NCBI RefSeq assembly: GCF_000222485.1
Contig: NC_015914.1
Coordinates: forward strand, 3,578,001-3,642,000
Direction: 5' to 3'
Source: Cyclobacterium marinum DSM 745
GTDB lineage: Bacteria; Bacteroidota; Bacteroidia; Cytophagales; Cyclobacteriaceae
Length of the DNA: 64,000 nucleotides
Every line of letters begins with the position of its first letter. Position 1 is the stretch's first letter. The position numbers were made by a program, and so were the translations under genes. The notes below the pieces were generated by a model. That model was not told the origin of the DNA. It worked only from the letters and a program-made list of their open reading frames with translations, and ran no database searches. Shown piece by piece: positions 36,771 to 46,628 of this stretch.

Positions 36771-38210
36771 ATGTCTAAATTAAAAAAACTCGCTTTTTCA
36801 GGAATTTTATGGAACATTATTCAATTGATAATAAATCAAGGTGCATCATTTATTGTTAAATTAATTTTAGCCAGGGTGCTTTTCCCCGAACAATTTGGGT
36901 TGGTAGGCATGGCAGTTGTTTTTATAGGTTTTGTCCAAGTTTTTAATGATTTGGGTATTGGTGCATCCTTAATTCAGATGAAAGATGAGAAACTGAGGGA
37001 AAGTCATTACCATACAGCTTTTTGGACTAGTGTTTTTTGGTCTTTATTTATGTATGGAATGGTAGTATTTGTTGTATCTCCTATAGCTGCTAATTTTTAT
37101 AATGAACAAATGCTTAAGGATCTTATACCGGTTTTAGGTCTTGGGATACTGGCAAGTCCTTTTAATATAATTCATAAAGCGCAGTTAACAAAGCAGATGA
37201 ATTTTAAAAGGATGGCAGTTATTAATAATATCTCTAATGTTAGTTCTGGTTTACTTTCAATTATATTGGCCTTCTCAGGGGCTGGTGTTTGGTCACTTGC
37301 ATTTAATTCTGTGGCTACTTTTGTTATTGCAATACCATTGTTTTTTAATGCCACTAAGTGGTATCCAAAATTCATTTTTGAAAAGGAAGCATTCAAAGAA
37401 ATATTTGGTTTTGGAATTTTTACTACTGGAACTGTTTTAACTAATTACGTAATAAGCAACGTTGATTATTTATTAATTGGCAAACTTGTATCAGCACAGG
37501 CATTAGGAGCTTATACATTTGCTTTTATTCTAACTGATATTTTTAGGAGTAAATTAATGGGAGTTATGAATACTGTATTTTATCCTTTATATAGTAAAAT
37601 GCAGGATAATCCAGCTTCATTAAAAAAGTATTACTTAAAAGTTGTTGAGTATAATAGTATTGTAATTTATCCAATTATGATTTTTTTTATTTTGATGGCT
37701 GATCCAGTTGTTTTAATTTTATTTGGAGATAAGTGGATGAATTCCTTAGATCCCTTACAGATACTCTCGTTAGCAGTAATGGTTCATATGATGGTTAATA
37801 GTAATACTGCATTGATAAGGGGGTTAGGGAAACCTGATTTGGAAATGAAACTTCAAGTTATTAAAGCTATCATATATCTTCCTATGGTTTATTATGCAAT
37901 AACTAACTATGGAATTTTGGGAGCATCAATTGCGGTTTTAATTAATAAAGTAATTGCGGTAATTATTGCTCAAATCACTTTTAAAAAATATTTATCAGTT
38001 AATATTTCTACTAATGATTTTTTATTAGCGATAAGGTTACCGATGTTAGCTGCAATTTTTACAGCTATTGTTGTGGGATTTTGTAATGAATTTTTAAATT
38101 TTCATTATATAATTTCTTCATTATTAATTTTTATAATATATGGATCAATTGTTTGGTTTTATATGGGTACAACATTTTTAGCAGAGATAAAGGAGGTTAA
38201 ATCTTTGTAG
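36771..38210 (+). CDS. wzx: Lipid-linked oligosaccharide flippase (Wzx), second copy
   Basis: The 479-residue polytopic protein is a WzxC-like flippase with about twelve to fourteen helices and the N-terminus SGILWNIIQLIINQGASFIVKLILARVLFPEQFGLVGMAV. It shares the order of features with the protein at 30068 (ARxL-PxxFGLVGM, an NKQ/TKQMNFKRM loop) but is clearly diverged and encoded by more AT-rich DNA. It probably exports the repeat unit built by the glycosyltransferases that follow, with the Wzy at 42785 as its polymerase. It begins the low-GC block after an AT-rich spacer, consistent with acquisition as a cassette. Confidence 0.9.
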   Translation: MSKLKKLAFSGILWNIIQLIINQGASFIVKLILARVLFPEQFGLVGMAVVFIGFVQVFNDLGIGASLIQMKDEKLRESHYHTAFWTSVFWSLFMYGMVVFVVSPIAANFYNEQMLKDLIPVLGLGILASPFNIIHKAQLTKQMNFKRMAVINNISNVSSGLLSIILAFSGAGVWSLAFNSVATFVIAIPLFFNATKWYPKFIFEKEAFKEIFGFGIFTTGTVLTNYVISNVDYLLIGKLVSAQALGAYTFAFILTDIFRSKLMGVMNTVFYPLYSKMQDNPASLKKYYLKVVEYNSIVIYPIMIFFILMADPVVLILFGDKWMNSLDPLQILSLAVMVHMMVNSNTALIRGLGKPDLEMKLQVIKAIIYLPMVYYAITNYGILGASIAVLINKVIAVIIAQITFKKYLSVNISTNDFLLAIRLPMLAAIFTAIVVGFCNEFLNFHYIISSLLIFIIYGSIVWFYMGTTFLAEIKEVKSL

Positions 38211-38483
38211 TAATTTAAAATTAAATATAGTTTAAATTACTTCTTTTCTATAAATTGTCTATTTTAGATTTAAAATTTATAATGAATTTTTATTTTATTT
38301 TTATAAACAAGTAGTATATTTATTATTAATTTTGCCTTATGTTTGTTAATTAGATGAATTTTCGTTGTATTTAAATATTGCTATAGGTTTATAAATATTT
38401 TCTTATTATTTGTTGTAAGTATATTTATTTAATGAAAATAATGTTATATGTATTTGTTAAGTTTTAATTAAAATTATTTTATA

Positions 38484-39533
38484 ATGCTGCAGGCTATTAA
38501 AATTAAATTAGCAAAAATAAAGGGTGAATTATTAAATGAGACTCTTCCTAAGATTTGCTATAAATCTAGCATTCTTTCTTCCCTATATTATGTTTTGTTC
38601 AGCTCTTCTTTTTCTAGAGAAAATCAAGCGGTGTTAGCTGGTAAGGCTAAACATATAAGAGAGACAGTTAAGATAAAATCTAATTATTTTTTGTTAGTTA
38701 GGAATACTCACAGATTAGAAAAAGGATTGTTGATGCGGCCAAGAAGAGAAGTTTTCGCTACTGGGTTTATTAAAGAGACTGTTGATTCTTACATAGGAAT
38801 CTTTGAAAAACAAAAAGAAGGTAACGACCTCCAAAGTAAATGGTTTACAGATGTCCTTTCTGAATTTTTTAAAGTTTGTAAATCTCACCCTGTTATTGAT
38901 GCACAACGTATTAGGTTTTTAGATTTTAGAACTAACAAAATGCCCCTTTCAATTAACGCATCTATACCATATTGCAGAGATAATTCTTCTTTCTCTAAAA
39001 TAACCTATGAGGACTTTTATAAATTAAATAAACAAAGAAGATCAGTTCGTTGGTTTTTAGAAAAGCCTGTCGCTAGGGAATTGATTGATAAAGCTATATT
39101 AGCTGCGATTCAAGCACCAAGTGCTTGTAACAGACAACCTTTTGAATTCAGAATTATTGATGATAAAACTCTTCTTGAGAAAGTTGTAGAAATTCCAATG
39201 GGTACAAAAGGTTACTCACACTCCATTCAAACATTTATAGTTATTGTAGGGAATTTGGATGCATATTTTGATGAAAGGGATCGGCATTTAATTTATATTG
39301 ATGCTTCTTTAGCAAATATGTCACTTATGCTCGCCTTTGAAACATTAGGTTTGTCTAGTTGTCCTATTAACTGGCCAGATATAGAATCACGGGAAAAAAT
39401 GATGGCAAAGTTTTTGAATTTAAAACCTTATCAAAGACCTGTTATGTGTATAGGTGTTGGTTATCCTGATCCAGAAGGAATGGTTGCTTATTCCGAAAAA
39501 AGAGATTTAAATAAAATAAGAAAATTTAATTGA
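38484..39533 (+). CDS. Nitroreductase-family protein with N-terminal extension (copy 1 of a two-gene module)
   Basis: The C-terminal half of this 349-residue protein is a nitroreductase-like flavoprotein domain: RRSVR at 185-189 for the FMN-phosphate site, APSACNRQ (C215) and the last third with GYPDPEG. The N-terminal 170 residues are an extension with the motif H76-RLEKGL-L-M, also found in the second copy at 45649 (H53-VIEKGL-T-M). Such proteins bind FMN or FAD and reduce a substrate with NAD(P)H, but here the substrate is unknown. In both places a pyruvyl-transferase-like gene follows after 1-2 nt, which points to a shared task in building or modifying a sugar. No membrane segment is seen. 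Confidence 0.83.
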   Translation: MLQAIKIKLAKIKGELLNETLPKICYKSSILSSLYYVLFSSSFSRENQAVLAGKAKHIRETVKIKSNYFLLVRNTHRLEKGLLMRPRREVFATGFIKETVDSYIGIFEKQKEGNDLQSKWFTDVLSEFFKVCKSHPVIDAQRIRFLDFRTNKMPLSINASIPYCRDNSSFSKITYEDFYKLNKQRRSVRWFLEKPVARELIDKAILAAIQAPSACNRQPFEFRIIDDKTLLEKVVEIPMGTKGYSHSIQTFIVIVGNLDAYFDERDRHLIYIDASLANMSLMLAFETLGLSSCPINWPDIESREKMMAKFLNLKPYQRPVMCIGVGYPDPEGMVAYSEKRDLNKIRKFN

Positions 39534-39534
39534 T

Positions 39535-40671
39535 ATGTTTATAGAATTAAGAGGTGTCGAATTTGTAAATAAGGGGGCGGAATTAATGCTTCATGCCATT
39601 CTTCAAGAAATAGGAAGGGAGTTACCAAAAGCAAAATTTGTAATGAAAGCGACAGGAAGATCTCCAATTGCTAAATTAAGGAAAAACAATATCTACATTA
39701 AAAGTGATCTTAAAAGGAATAATCTTAATTTAGAACCATACTTAAAATTTGTACCTAATTTTATTTTAAATGCTGCAGGTATAGCTTCAAAATCTCAAAT
39801 TAATGTTATTCTAGATGGTTCAGGTTTTGCTTTTGGAGATAAGTGGGGTGCAAAAAAAGCTGGTTTTAGGATGGCGGATCATATTACAAAATGGAAAAAT
39901 GAAAATAAAAAAGTTATTCTACTCCCCCAAGCTTTTGGGCCATTTTCCAAAGAAGATATAATTTTGAAAATGAAAATCATATTGGAAAATGCAGATTTAG
40001 TTTTTGCCAGAGATAAAGTTTCCTATGATTACCTTACTAAAATAAAAAGTAAAGACAACGTTTTCCTTTTTCCTGATTTTACTAACCTTATTAAAGGAGA
40101 TGTTCCTAGTTATTTTAATCGGGAGTCCCATCAAATAGGAATTATTCCGAATCAAAAAATGATGGAAACCGATAATGAGGATGAAAACAATAAATACCTG
40201 GATTTCTTAAAATCAGTTGTACAAATTTTTCAAAGTAAAAACGAAAAACCTTTTTTCCTTATTCACGAAAGTAATTTGGATTTTAAAATAGCTAAACAGG
40301 TAAATGAAATGCTTGATGAGCCTATTGAGATTATAGAAGAGGACAATCCTATTGCTGTAAAAGGAATTATTGGCGCATGTAAAGCAGTAGTTACTTCAAG
40401 GTTTCATGGGTTGGTAAGTGCTCTTTCTCAATCTATCCCTTGTCTAGCTACAGGTTGGAGCCATAAATATGAAATGTTATTTCGTGATTATAATTATGAA
40501 GAAGGTTTATGTTCGGTTAACGACACGAATAAGGTTCTTGACTCAAAGATTCACATGTTATTAGAAACTAATAGTAGGGAAGGTATTATTCAAAAATTGT
40601 CTTTAAATGCTAAAGAACAAAAAAGTCTTACCAAACAAATGTGGAATAAAGCCTATCAAGTTATAAAATGA
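39535..40671 (+). CDS. Polysaccharide pyruvyl transferase family protein (copy 1)
   Basis: The 378-residue protein belongs to the WcaK/CsaB family, which adds pyruvate ketals from phosphoenolpyruvate to sugars. It starts with ELRGVEFVNKGAELMLHAIL, contains VILLPQAFGPF and has the family signature TSRFHGLVSALSQSIPCLATGWSHKYEM near the C-terminus. It follows the nitroreductase-like gene by one base and overlaps the next glycosyltransferase gene by 4 nt (ATGA), so it is part of a tightly coupled run up to 42658. Some members of this family carry out other transfers, so pyruvylation is the default reading rather than proven. Confidence 0.85.
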   Translation: MFIELRGVEFVNKGAELMLHAILQEIGRELPKAKFVMKATGRSPIAKLRKNNIYIKSDLKRNNLNLEPYLKFVPNFILNAAGIASKSQINVILDGSGFAFGDKWGAKKAGFRMADHITKWKNENKKVILLPQAFGPFSKEDIILKMKIILENADLVFARDKVSYDYLTKIKSKDNVFLFPDFTNLIKGDVPSYFNRESHQIGIIPNQKMMETDNEDENNKYLDFLKSVVQIFQSKNEKPFFLIHESNLDFKIAKQVNEMLDEPIEIIEEDNPIAVKGIIGACKAVVTSRFHGLVSALSQSIPCLATGWSHKYEMLFRDYNYEEGLCSVNDTNKVLDSKIHMLLETNSREGIIQKLSLNAKEQKSLTKQMWNKAYQVIK

Positions 40672-41549
40672 GTGTACAAATTTCGGTAATCATTCCTACT
40701 TATCATGATTGGAAAAGATTGGCAATGTGTGTTGATGCGTTAGTTTGTCAAACTTTTCCAAAAAATAATTTCGAAGTAATCATTGTAAATAATGATCCTA
40801 ATGATTCAATACCTCTTGAACTTATACTTCCAGATAATATGATCATTATCAATGAAAGTAAACCAGGATCTTATGCGGCAAGAAATTCTGCTATGAAAAT
40901 TGCTAAGGGGAATATTCTGGCTTTTACAGACTCAGATTGTATTCCTGATAAGGATTGGCTAAATAATGCTTATAAATACTTCAAAAATAATATCTCAGAT
41001 AGAGTTGGAGGCAAAATTGATCTATTCTATTTGGCTGATAAAAAAACTATGGCAGAATGTTATGAAGCAGCCTATGCTTTTCGTCAAAAAAGAAATGTTA
41101 ATCAAAAAAAGGTTTCGGTTACCGCAAACTTATTTGTTAACCGAAAAGTGTTTCAATTAATCGGTGTTTTTGATGAAGTTATGTCTGGTGGGGATATTGA
41201 TTGGAATCGGCGAGCAAGTTTGCAAAATGTTTCTATAGTTTATGGTGAAGATGTTATAATTAATCACCCTGCAAGAGATTCCTTGGAAGAACTAAAAAGG
41301 AAAAAAATTAGAGTTTTTCAAGGAATTAAAAAAATTCAAAAACAGTCATTTAAAGATCATTTGAAAAATGTCTTTTATCCTTTTTTATTGTTTTATATTT
41401 TCGTCATAACTGATAATAAGCCTATCTTTGACGCAAAGGAATTGAATTTTTTTGATAAAATGAGAGCCTTCGTAGTCAAATTTTTAATATTTAAATGGGT
41501 TTCATTATTTTATATAGATTTGTTGATAAAGGAATATTTTAAAAAATGA
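40668..41549 (+). CDS. Family 2 glycosyltransferase
   Basis: The 293-residue enzyme has the GT2 start SVIIPTYHDWKRLAMCVDAL, a nucleotide-binding region around VNNDPND, the FTDSDCIPDKDWL acidic motif and the SGGDIDWNRRAS block, which corresponds to the ED acceptor motif. Hydrophobic segments near residues 233-246 may associate with the membrane. It overlaps both neighbours by 4 nt (ATGA), so it is translated together with the pyruvyl-transferase-like protein and the GT4 enzyme. It adds one sugar of the repeat unit; which one is not visible. Confidence 0.86.
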   Translation: MSVQISVIIPTYHDWKRLAMCVDALVCQTFPKNNFEVIIVNNDPNDSIPLELILPDNMIIINESKPGSYAARNSAMKIAKGNILAFTDSDCIPDKDWLNNAYKYFKNNISDRVGGKIDLFYLADKKTMAECYEAAYAFRQKRNVNQKKVSVTANLFVNRKVFQLIGVFDEVMSGGDIDWNRRASLQNVSIVYGEDVIINHPARDSLEELKRKKIRVFQGIKKIQKQSFKDHLKNVFYPFLLFYIFVITDNKPIFDAKELNFFDKMRAFVVKFLIFKWVSLFYIDLLIKEYFKK

Positions 41550-42658
41550 GAATATTAAAAATATTACAAGGTTCAGATGCAGGTGGTGTTTATACATGTG
41601 AAACTCAATTTATTAAATATTGGGTTTCTAGAGGTGTTATAGTAGATGTAATTATACTTGGAGATGGAAATGCATTAGAAAGATATAAAAGTATAGCATC
41701 TAATTACCAAGTAATAGAAAATTTAGATGCGAATTATTCAGGTAGCCCTATTAATATTCTATTAGCTATTAGGAAGGCTATTAAATTTGCTTACAAGTAT
41801 AAAAGTAAAATCAAGTTTAAAGAAAGTTATGATGCTATAATATATAGGAGACCAGTTTTTATACATTTTGCAGGAGAATTAAGTAAATTATTAGGAGCTA
41901 AGGTGTATTGGCATCTTCCTAACTTTATAAATCGAAAGTTTGGTAGATTTTACTATTCTTATTATATGAAATCATATGGAGTTGAGCCTGTTGCCAATAG
42001 CCACTATACAAAAGATACAGTAGGTGAGCAATGTAAACATGTTATATATCCCGGTTTTGATCCTAGTAGAATAAAAGCCACAAATGAGAGCTTTCGGTCC
42101 GAATTAGGTATTTCTGCCTCCTCTAAAGTATTCGGAATCGCTGCAAGGATTAACCATACTAAGGCCCAGGATTTGGTGATAAAAGCCATGGTGAATTCAG
42201 GAGCTTTTAAAAAAAATATGCATATTATTATTGCTGGTGATTTGAAAGATAAAAACTTCATTGAACATTGTAGATTGCAAGCAGGAGAGTTTGAAAAACA
42301 AGTTCATTTTCTCGGAAGGATTGATGATCTTCCGAAATTTTATTCTTCTATAGATGTTTATGTCAATAGTCGTAGAGATGAGGAACCATTTGGAATAAGT
42401 ATTGCTGAAGCATTAGGAGCAGGTTTGCCTGTGTTAGCATATTATTTAGGTGGCCCTTCAGAAATGATTGAAGATGGAATTAATGGTTGGTTTATTAATG
42501 AACCTAATGAAAAGGGCTATACAGAAGGTTTTAATAGAGTTTTAAAGGATTTACAAAATTGGAAGGTTATGGGAATGGCAGGTTTAGACAGGTCTACTAA
42601 ATTTAGTGCGGAAGTTAACGCTCAAAATTTTATTGAAATTATAGAAAAGGACAATTAA
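41546..42658 (+). CDS. Family 4 glycosyltransferase
   Basis: The 370-residue protein has the GT-B layout: an N-terminal acceptor domain beginning RILKILQGSDAGGVYTCE and a C-terminal donor domain with GIAARINHTKAQDLVIKAM. The retaining E-x7-E motif is present as EPFGISIAEALGAGLPV. No membrane helix is evident, though the amphipathic N-terminal half may touch the inner membrane. Its start overlaps the GT2 stop by 4 nt. It is followed by a 126-nt AT-rich gap and the Wzy gene. Donor sugar unknown. Confidence 0.88.
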   Translation: MRILKILQGSDAGGVYTCETQFIKYWVSRGVIVDVIILGDGNALERYKSIASNYQVIENLDANYSGSPINILLAIRKAIKFAYKYKSKIKFKESYDAIIYRRPVFIHFAGELSKLLGAKVYWHLPNFINRKFGRFYYSYYMKSYGVEPVANSHYTKDTVGEQCKHVIYPGFDPSRIKATNESFRSELGISASSKVFGIAARINHTKAQDLVIKAMVNSGAFKKNMHIIIAGDLKDKNFIEHCRLQAGEFEKQVHFLGRIDDLPKFYSSIDVYVNSRRDEEPFGISIAEALGAGLPVLAYYLGGPSEMIEDGINGWFINEPNEKGYTEGFNRVLKDLQNWKVMGMAGLDRSTKFSAEVNAQNFIEIIEKDN

Positions 42659-42784
42659 ATCAATACTCTGTATTAGTAGCCGATTTTAGTGGTTGTAATC
42701 TTAAAAGGTTTTAAATTGAATTCTAAAATGATTTATTTAATTAATATATATTATTAATAATTTATAAATAAATCATTAATCATT

Positions 42785-43996
42785 ATGAATAAACATTTAT
42801 TTTTTATATCATTCTTTACTTTTTCAGGTTTTTATGCTGTTTTAGCTATACTTATTTCATTAGGTATGACAGGCGTTACTCGTTATGTTAATGTCCCTTT
42901 GAGATTGTTAACAACTATAGTCATGCTTTACGTTTTTTTTAAAAGCTTTGATAGGAATACTTTTAAAGGATCCAATGGTATATATGTGTTTTTATTTTGT
43001 TTGTTTTGGACTGTTTATTTAAGTAAAGTTGTTTGGCATCAAAGTTTTAATTTTAAGTTGGTTCGTACGTGGTATGAATATGTTTTTTATGCATTTAATT
43101 TTTGTTTTCTACCTTTTCTATCTTTTTTATCAATTAACTTTAGTAAATATAAAAATGATATTCTTAACGCATTGTTATATTCCGGGTTAATTATGGGTTT
43201 AGTTAGCTTTTATTTATATAGAGATTTATTAACGAGTGGTATTGGTAGAATTAGTAATGTTATATATACTGATTCTGACCAAGGTACTATAAGTCCACTT
43301 GCCTTGTCCTATGCTGGGTCTCTTACTATTGCATTATGTATTTATAAATATCTATATGAGTATATATCCTTAAATAAAACTCAAATTATTCTTTTGATTT
43401 TAAATTTGATTTTATCAATTATTATGTTTTATCTCGGTGCTTCTCGAGGATCCGTAGTAGCCTTATTACTTTCTCTTTTAATTTTATTCTTCTATGGAAA
43501 CAGAAAGATAAGAGTTAAGTTTTTATTTGTTGGACTAATATTTTTCCCTATTTTAATAGCCGGTGCAATTAAAATGGGAAGTGCTGTGTTTACAAGAACT
43601 ACTAATACTATAGAATCAGAAAGTATCGGAGGTAGAGAAAAATTTTGGCTAGATTCATGGAATGAATTTTTGAATTACCCATTTCTAGGAGGAAGAATAG
43701 AAATAGGATTTTACCCTCATAACTTTTTATTAGAAGTGTTAATGGCTACAGGGTTTATTGGTGGGATATTACTGTTATCTGTTTTAATTAAAGGTGTTAT
43801 AAATATTCATAAAAAATCAGCATTTGAAGAGGGATATGTTTGGGTTATGTTAGTTTTATGCCAAGGTGTAATTCAATATTCCTTTTCTGGTGCCGTTTAT
43901 TTTGCTATCCTTTTATTTTTCCCTCTTGGTTTGGCTTTTTCCTCATATTATAAACCTAGTGTTAATAATTATAATTTTAAAAACCAATATGACTAA
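42785..43996 (+). CDS. wzy: O-antigen/capsule repeat-unit polymerase (Wzy-like)
   Basis: The 403-residue protein has about ten to twelve hydrophobic helices and the pattern of the O-antigen ligase/polymerase superfamily. It has the short motif GASRGSVVALLLSLLIL and a large periplasmic loop with GGREKFWLDSWNEFLNYPFLGG and YPHNFLLEVLMATGFIGG, the H-N-x2-L-E core seen in Wzy and WaaL proteins. It would join repeat units on undecaprenyl diphosphate at the periplasmic face. As usual for Wzy, primary sequence is weakly conserved and the DNA is among the most AT-rich in the window. The next gene starts within its last codons. Confidence 0.85.
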   Translation: MNKHLFFISFFTFSGFYAVLAILISLGMTGVTRYVNVPLRLLTTIVMLYVFFKSFDRNTFKGSNGIYVFLFCLFWTVYLSKVVWHQSFNFKLVRTWYEYVFYAFNFCFLPFLSFLSINFSKYKNDILNALLYSGLIMGLVSFYLYRDLLTSGIGRISNVIYTDSDQGTISPLALSYAGSLTIALCIYKYLYEYISLNKTQIILLILNLILSIIMFYLGASRGSVVALLLSLLILFFYGNRKIRVKFLFVGLIFFPILIAGAIKMGSAVFTRTTNTIESESIGGREKFWLDSWNEFLNYPFLGGRIEIGFYPHNFLLEVLMATGFIGGILLLSVLIKGVINIHKKSAFEEGYVWVMLVLCQGVIQYSFSGAVYFAILLFFPLGLAFSSYYKPSVNNYNFKNQYD

Positions 43997-45086
43997 TACA
44001 TGTCTTATTTACAACTACGCCCAACATTATCGTAAAGGGGTTTTTATAAAGTTGGATAATGAACTTCAATGTGATTCTTATTTTGGTGATAAAATGGGAG
44101 ATGTTAATAAAATGGATTATAATCTATTGCCCCATTTTCAAAAAGAATTAATAAATATTCCTTTAATACCTCCATTTTATTGGCAATCTGGTGCGGTAAG
44201 TTTAATTTTTAAAAATTATAAACACTATATTTTATTAGGAGAATATTATTGCCTTTCTACCTGGTTGATTTTGATTTTGTCAAAATTTTCTTCTAAAAAA
44301 GTTCACCTTTGGACCCATGGATGGTATGGGAATGAATCTTTTCTGAAAAGATTGATAAAAAAATCTTTTTTTGGTTTAGCCGATAATATTTTATTGTATG
44401 GTGAGTATGCCAAGAAATTAATGATAAAAGAAGGTTTCAATGCTGGTAAATTACATGTTGTTTTCAATTCATTGGATTACGAGCGACAACTAAAAGAAAG
44501 GGAAAGACTTAGTCAAAACTCCTTGTATGGTAAGCATTTTAAAAACGATAATCCCACACTTATTTTTATTGGTAGGTTAACAAAGGTTAAAAAATTAGAT
44601 ATGATCCTTGAAGCCATGCAGACACTTAAATCAGAAGGAATACATTTTAATTTTGTTTTTGTTGGTGAGGGAGAAGAGAAGGGTAAGCTTGAAAAGCTTG
44701 TTAAGGATTATCAACTTTGTTCTTCTGTTTGGTTTTATGGTGCCTCGTATGACGAAAAAGAAATTTCAAATTTAATATTTAATGCTACACTTTGTATCTC
44801 TCCTGGTAATGTTGGACTTACAGCCATGCATAGCTTGGTTTATGGCACTCCTGTAATTACGCATAATGACTTTCCTAATCAAATGCCTGAATTTGAAGCT
44901 ATTGTTGCAGGAAAATCGGGTGTATTTTTTAATCGAAATAGCCTAAGTGATATGACAGAAAAAATTAAATTTTGGTTATTAGAAAAAACGGATAGAGAGA
45001 AGATTAGGATTGATTGCTTTGATAGAATTGATCAATTTTATAATCCTCAATATCAAACCAAAGTTATTAAAAACTTAATTAACTAG
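43989..45086 (+). CDS. Family 4 glycosyltransferase
   Basis: The 365-residue GT-B enzyme has a C-terminal donor domain with IFIGRLTKVKKLDMILEAM, VGEGEEKGKLEKL and the segment NVGLTAMHSLVYGTPVITH in place of the usual E-x7-E block, where the first glutamate is not conserved. The start ATG at 43989 overlaps the Wzy stop by 8 nt. The frame is open further upstream, but that part lies inside wzy and encodes only hydrophobic residues. The N-terminal half (LIYNYAQHYRKGVFIKLDNEL) fits acceptor binding. The acetyltransferase gene follows after one base. Substrates are unknown. Confidence 0.85.
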   Translation: MTNTCLIYNYAQHYRKGVFIKLDNELQCDSYFGDKMGDVNKMDYNLLPHFQKELINIPLIPPFYWQSGAVSLIFKNYKHYILLGEYYCLSTWLILILSKFSSKKVHLWTHGWYGNESFLKRLIKKSFFGLADNILLYGEYAKKLMIKEGFNAGKLHVVFNSLDYERQLKERERLSQNSLYGKHFKNDNPTLIFIGRLTKVKKLDMILEAMQTLKSEGIHFNFVFVGEGEEKGKLEKLVKDYQLCSSVWFYGASYDEKEISNLIFNATLCISPGNVGLTAMHSLVYGTPVITHNDFPNQMPEFEAIVAGKSGVFFNRNSLSDMTEKIKFWLLEKTDREKIRIDCFDRIDQFYNPQYQTKVIKNLIN

Positions 45087-45087
45087 T

Positions 45088-45636
45088 ATGAAAGCTAAGT
45101 TGAGAAAAATTCACCGGTTGATCAAGATGTTTATTATCAGGAAGAGATACCGCTTAAAAAACGTTGATAAAACTTTTTATATGGCTGGGAATTCTTCTAT
45201 TTCTTCTGATTTGGTTGCAGGTGAATTCTCTTATATTGGCCCTAGAGCTAAAATATACCCGAAAGTAAAAATTGGAGCTTATACCATGTTAGCCAATGAT
45301 GTAAGTATTATTGGAGGAGATCATGCATTTAATAAGGTTGGTTTACCGATTATTTTTTCAGGAAGAGGTGTCTTAGAAGAAACAAACATAGGTAAGGATG
45401 TATGGATTGGTGCTTATTCTAAAATTTTGACAGGTGTAACGATTGGAGATGGAGTAATTGTGGGGATGGGGTCTGTTGTTACTAAAGACCTTGAAGAATA
45501 TTCTGTGTATGCTGGAGTCCCTGCCAAAAAGATTAAAGATCGTTTTAAAAGTCAAAAAGAAATAGGCGAACATAAAGAAATGTTGTCTAAATCTGCTAAA
45601 ATAGCAGGTTTTAACTTGGAAATGCTTTGTAGCTGA
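45088..45636 (+). CDS. Hexapeptide-repeat O-acetyltransferase
   Basis: The 182-residue protein has a short basic N-terminal helix and then the left-handed beta-helix of acyltransferases, with [IV]-G-x4 turns such as VKIGAYTMLAND, TNIGKDVWIGAYS and VTIGDGVIVGMGSVV. The conserved catalytic histidine is in GGDHAFN (about residue 75) and the usual YAGVPAKKI end motif is present. It likely O-acetylates a sugar of the glycan using acetyl-CoA, forming a trimer in the cytoplasm. It sits between a GT4 gene and the second nitroreductase-like gene in a run with gaps of 1-12 nt. Confidence 0.87.
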   Translation: MKAKLRKIHRLIKMFIIRKRYRLKNVDKTFYMAGNSSISSDLVAGEFSYIGPRAKIYPKVKIGAYTMLANDVSIIGGDHAFNKVGLPIIFSGRGVLEETNIGKDVWIGAYSKILTGVTIGDGVIVGMGSVVTKDLEEYSVYAGVPAKKIKDRFKSQKEIGEHKEMLSKSAKIAGFNLEMLCS

Positions 45637-45648
45637 AATATATAAATC

Positions 45649-46626
45649 ATGAATAAAAGTACTATACGGAAAAAATTTCCTTTTTTGTTGTATTTAGGAA
45701 TTGGACATTCCTATTTTAATAGTTTTAAAAAATTTGCTAAATTCTCTGGTGTTGTTAAGCAAAACAACGACCGTAAATTGGTTAGTAAGATTATAGCAGA
45801 TTATCACGTTATTGAAAAAGGACTTACCATGTCAGAAACCAGATCAGGTTTTGGTAAAGAACGATTAATGGCACTCATTGATAATTGTATTCTATATATT
45901 AAATTATACGGTAATAATGATGAACAATTGCAACATTCTGTAAGTGTTATTCTTGAATACCGAGATTACCATAGAAATATTGACTTCGCTCTAGATGGTG
46001 ATCTTGATTTGAAAATAAAAGAACTTAATGCATTGTATAGGGAAGCTTTACCTTCTTCACAGAAAAATTTAATAAAAACCAATTACTTTAGTAGTGGAGA
46101 AGGCTCATTTTTAAATTTTTCCAAATCAAGACTTAGTGTTAGAAATTATTCAGATGAGATAATACCTGATGATACTCTAAAAAAAGCAACGAAACTCGCC
46201 AGAAATGCTCCATCATCTTGTAACCGTCAAACGGTAAAGGTTAATGTCTTTTCAGATAAAAATCAAATAGCTAAAATTCTTGAAATCCAAGGAGGAAATA
46301 GGGGATTTGGCCATCTTGCAGATAAGCTTATCATTTTAACTTCTGATTTGGCTTATTGGCATGGGGTTTATGAAATGACTGGACCTTACGTTGATGGTGG
46401 GATTTTCGCCATGAATCTCCTTTATGCATTGCATTATTACGAAATTGGAGCTTGTCCACTTAATTGTAACTTATCTCCTCAAAAAGATAAGAAGCTTCGA
46501 GAATTATGTGATATACCTGACTCAGAGGTTTTTGTTGTTATGATTAGTTGTGGTAAGGTTCCTGATAATTTCAAAGTTCCTGCTTCCAAAAGATATTCAG
46601 TTGATAATATTATTAGATTTCATTAG
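45649..46626 (+). CDS. Nitroreductase-family protein with N-terminal extension (copy 2 of a two-gene module)
   Basis: The 325-residue protein mirrors the one at 38484. An N-terminal extension contains H53-VIEKGL-T-M, then a nitroreductase-like domain begins near SRLSVRNYSDE and has APSSCNRQ (C191). A serine or alanine before the CNRQ motif is the main local difference. The C-terminal third has GACPLNCNLSPQKDK, comparable to SSCPINWPDIESREK in copy 1. The two copies are clearly related but diverged, so the duplication is not recent. It is followed after 2 nt by a pyruvyl-transferase-like gene, repeating the order of the first module. The reaction is not known. Confidence 0.82.
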   Translation: MNKSTIRKKFPFLLYLGIGHSYFNSFKKFAKFSGVVKQNNDRKLVSKIIADYHVIEKGLTMSETRSGFGKERLMALIDNCILYIKLYGNNDEQLQHSVSVILEYRDYHRNIDFALDGDLDLKIKELNALYREALPSSQKNLIKTNYFSSGEGSFLNFSKSRLSVRNYSDEIIPDDTLKKATKLARNAPSSCNRQTVKVNVFSDKNQIAKILEIQGGNRGFGHLADKLIILTSDLAYWHGVYEMTGPYVDGGIFAMNLLYALHYYEIGACPLNCNLSPQKDKKLRELCDIPDSEVFVVMISCGKVPDNFKVPASKRYSVDNIIRFH

Positions 46627-46628
46627 AC

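Noticed and set aside
43890..43988. Upstream extension of the GT4 frame at 43989
   Set aside because: It lies inside the wzy gene and encodes a purely hydrophobic shadow; the ATG at 43989 starts the conserved domain.
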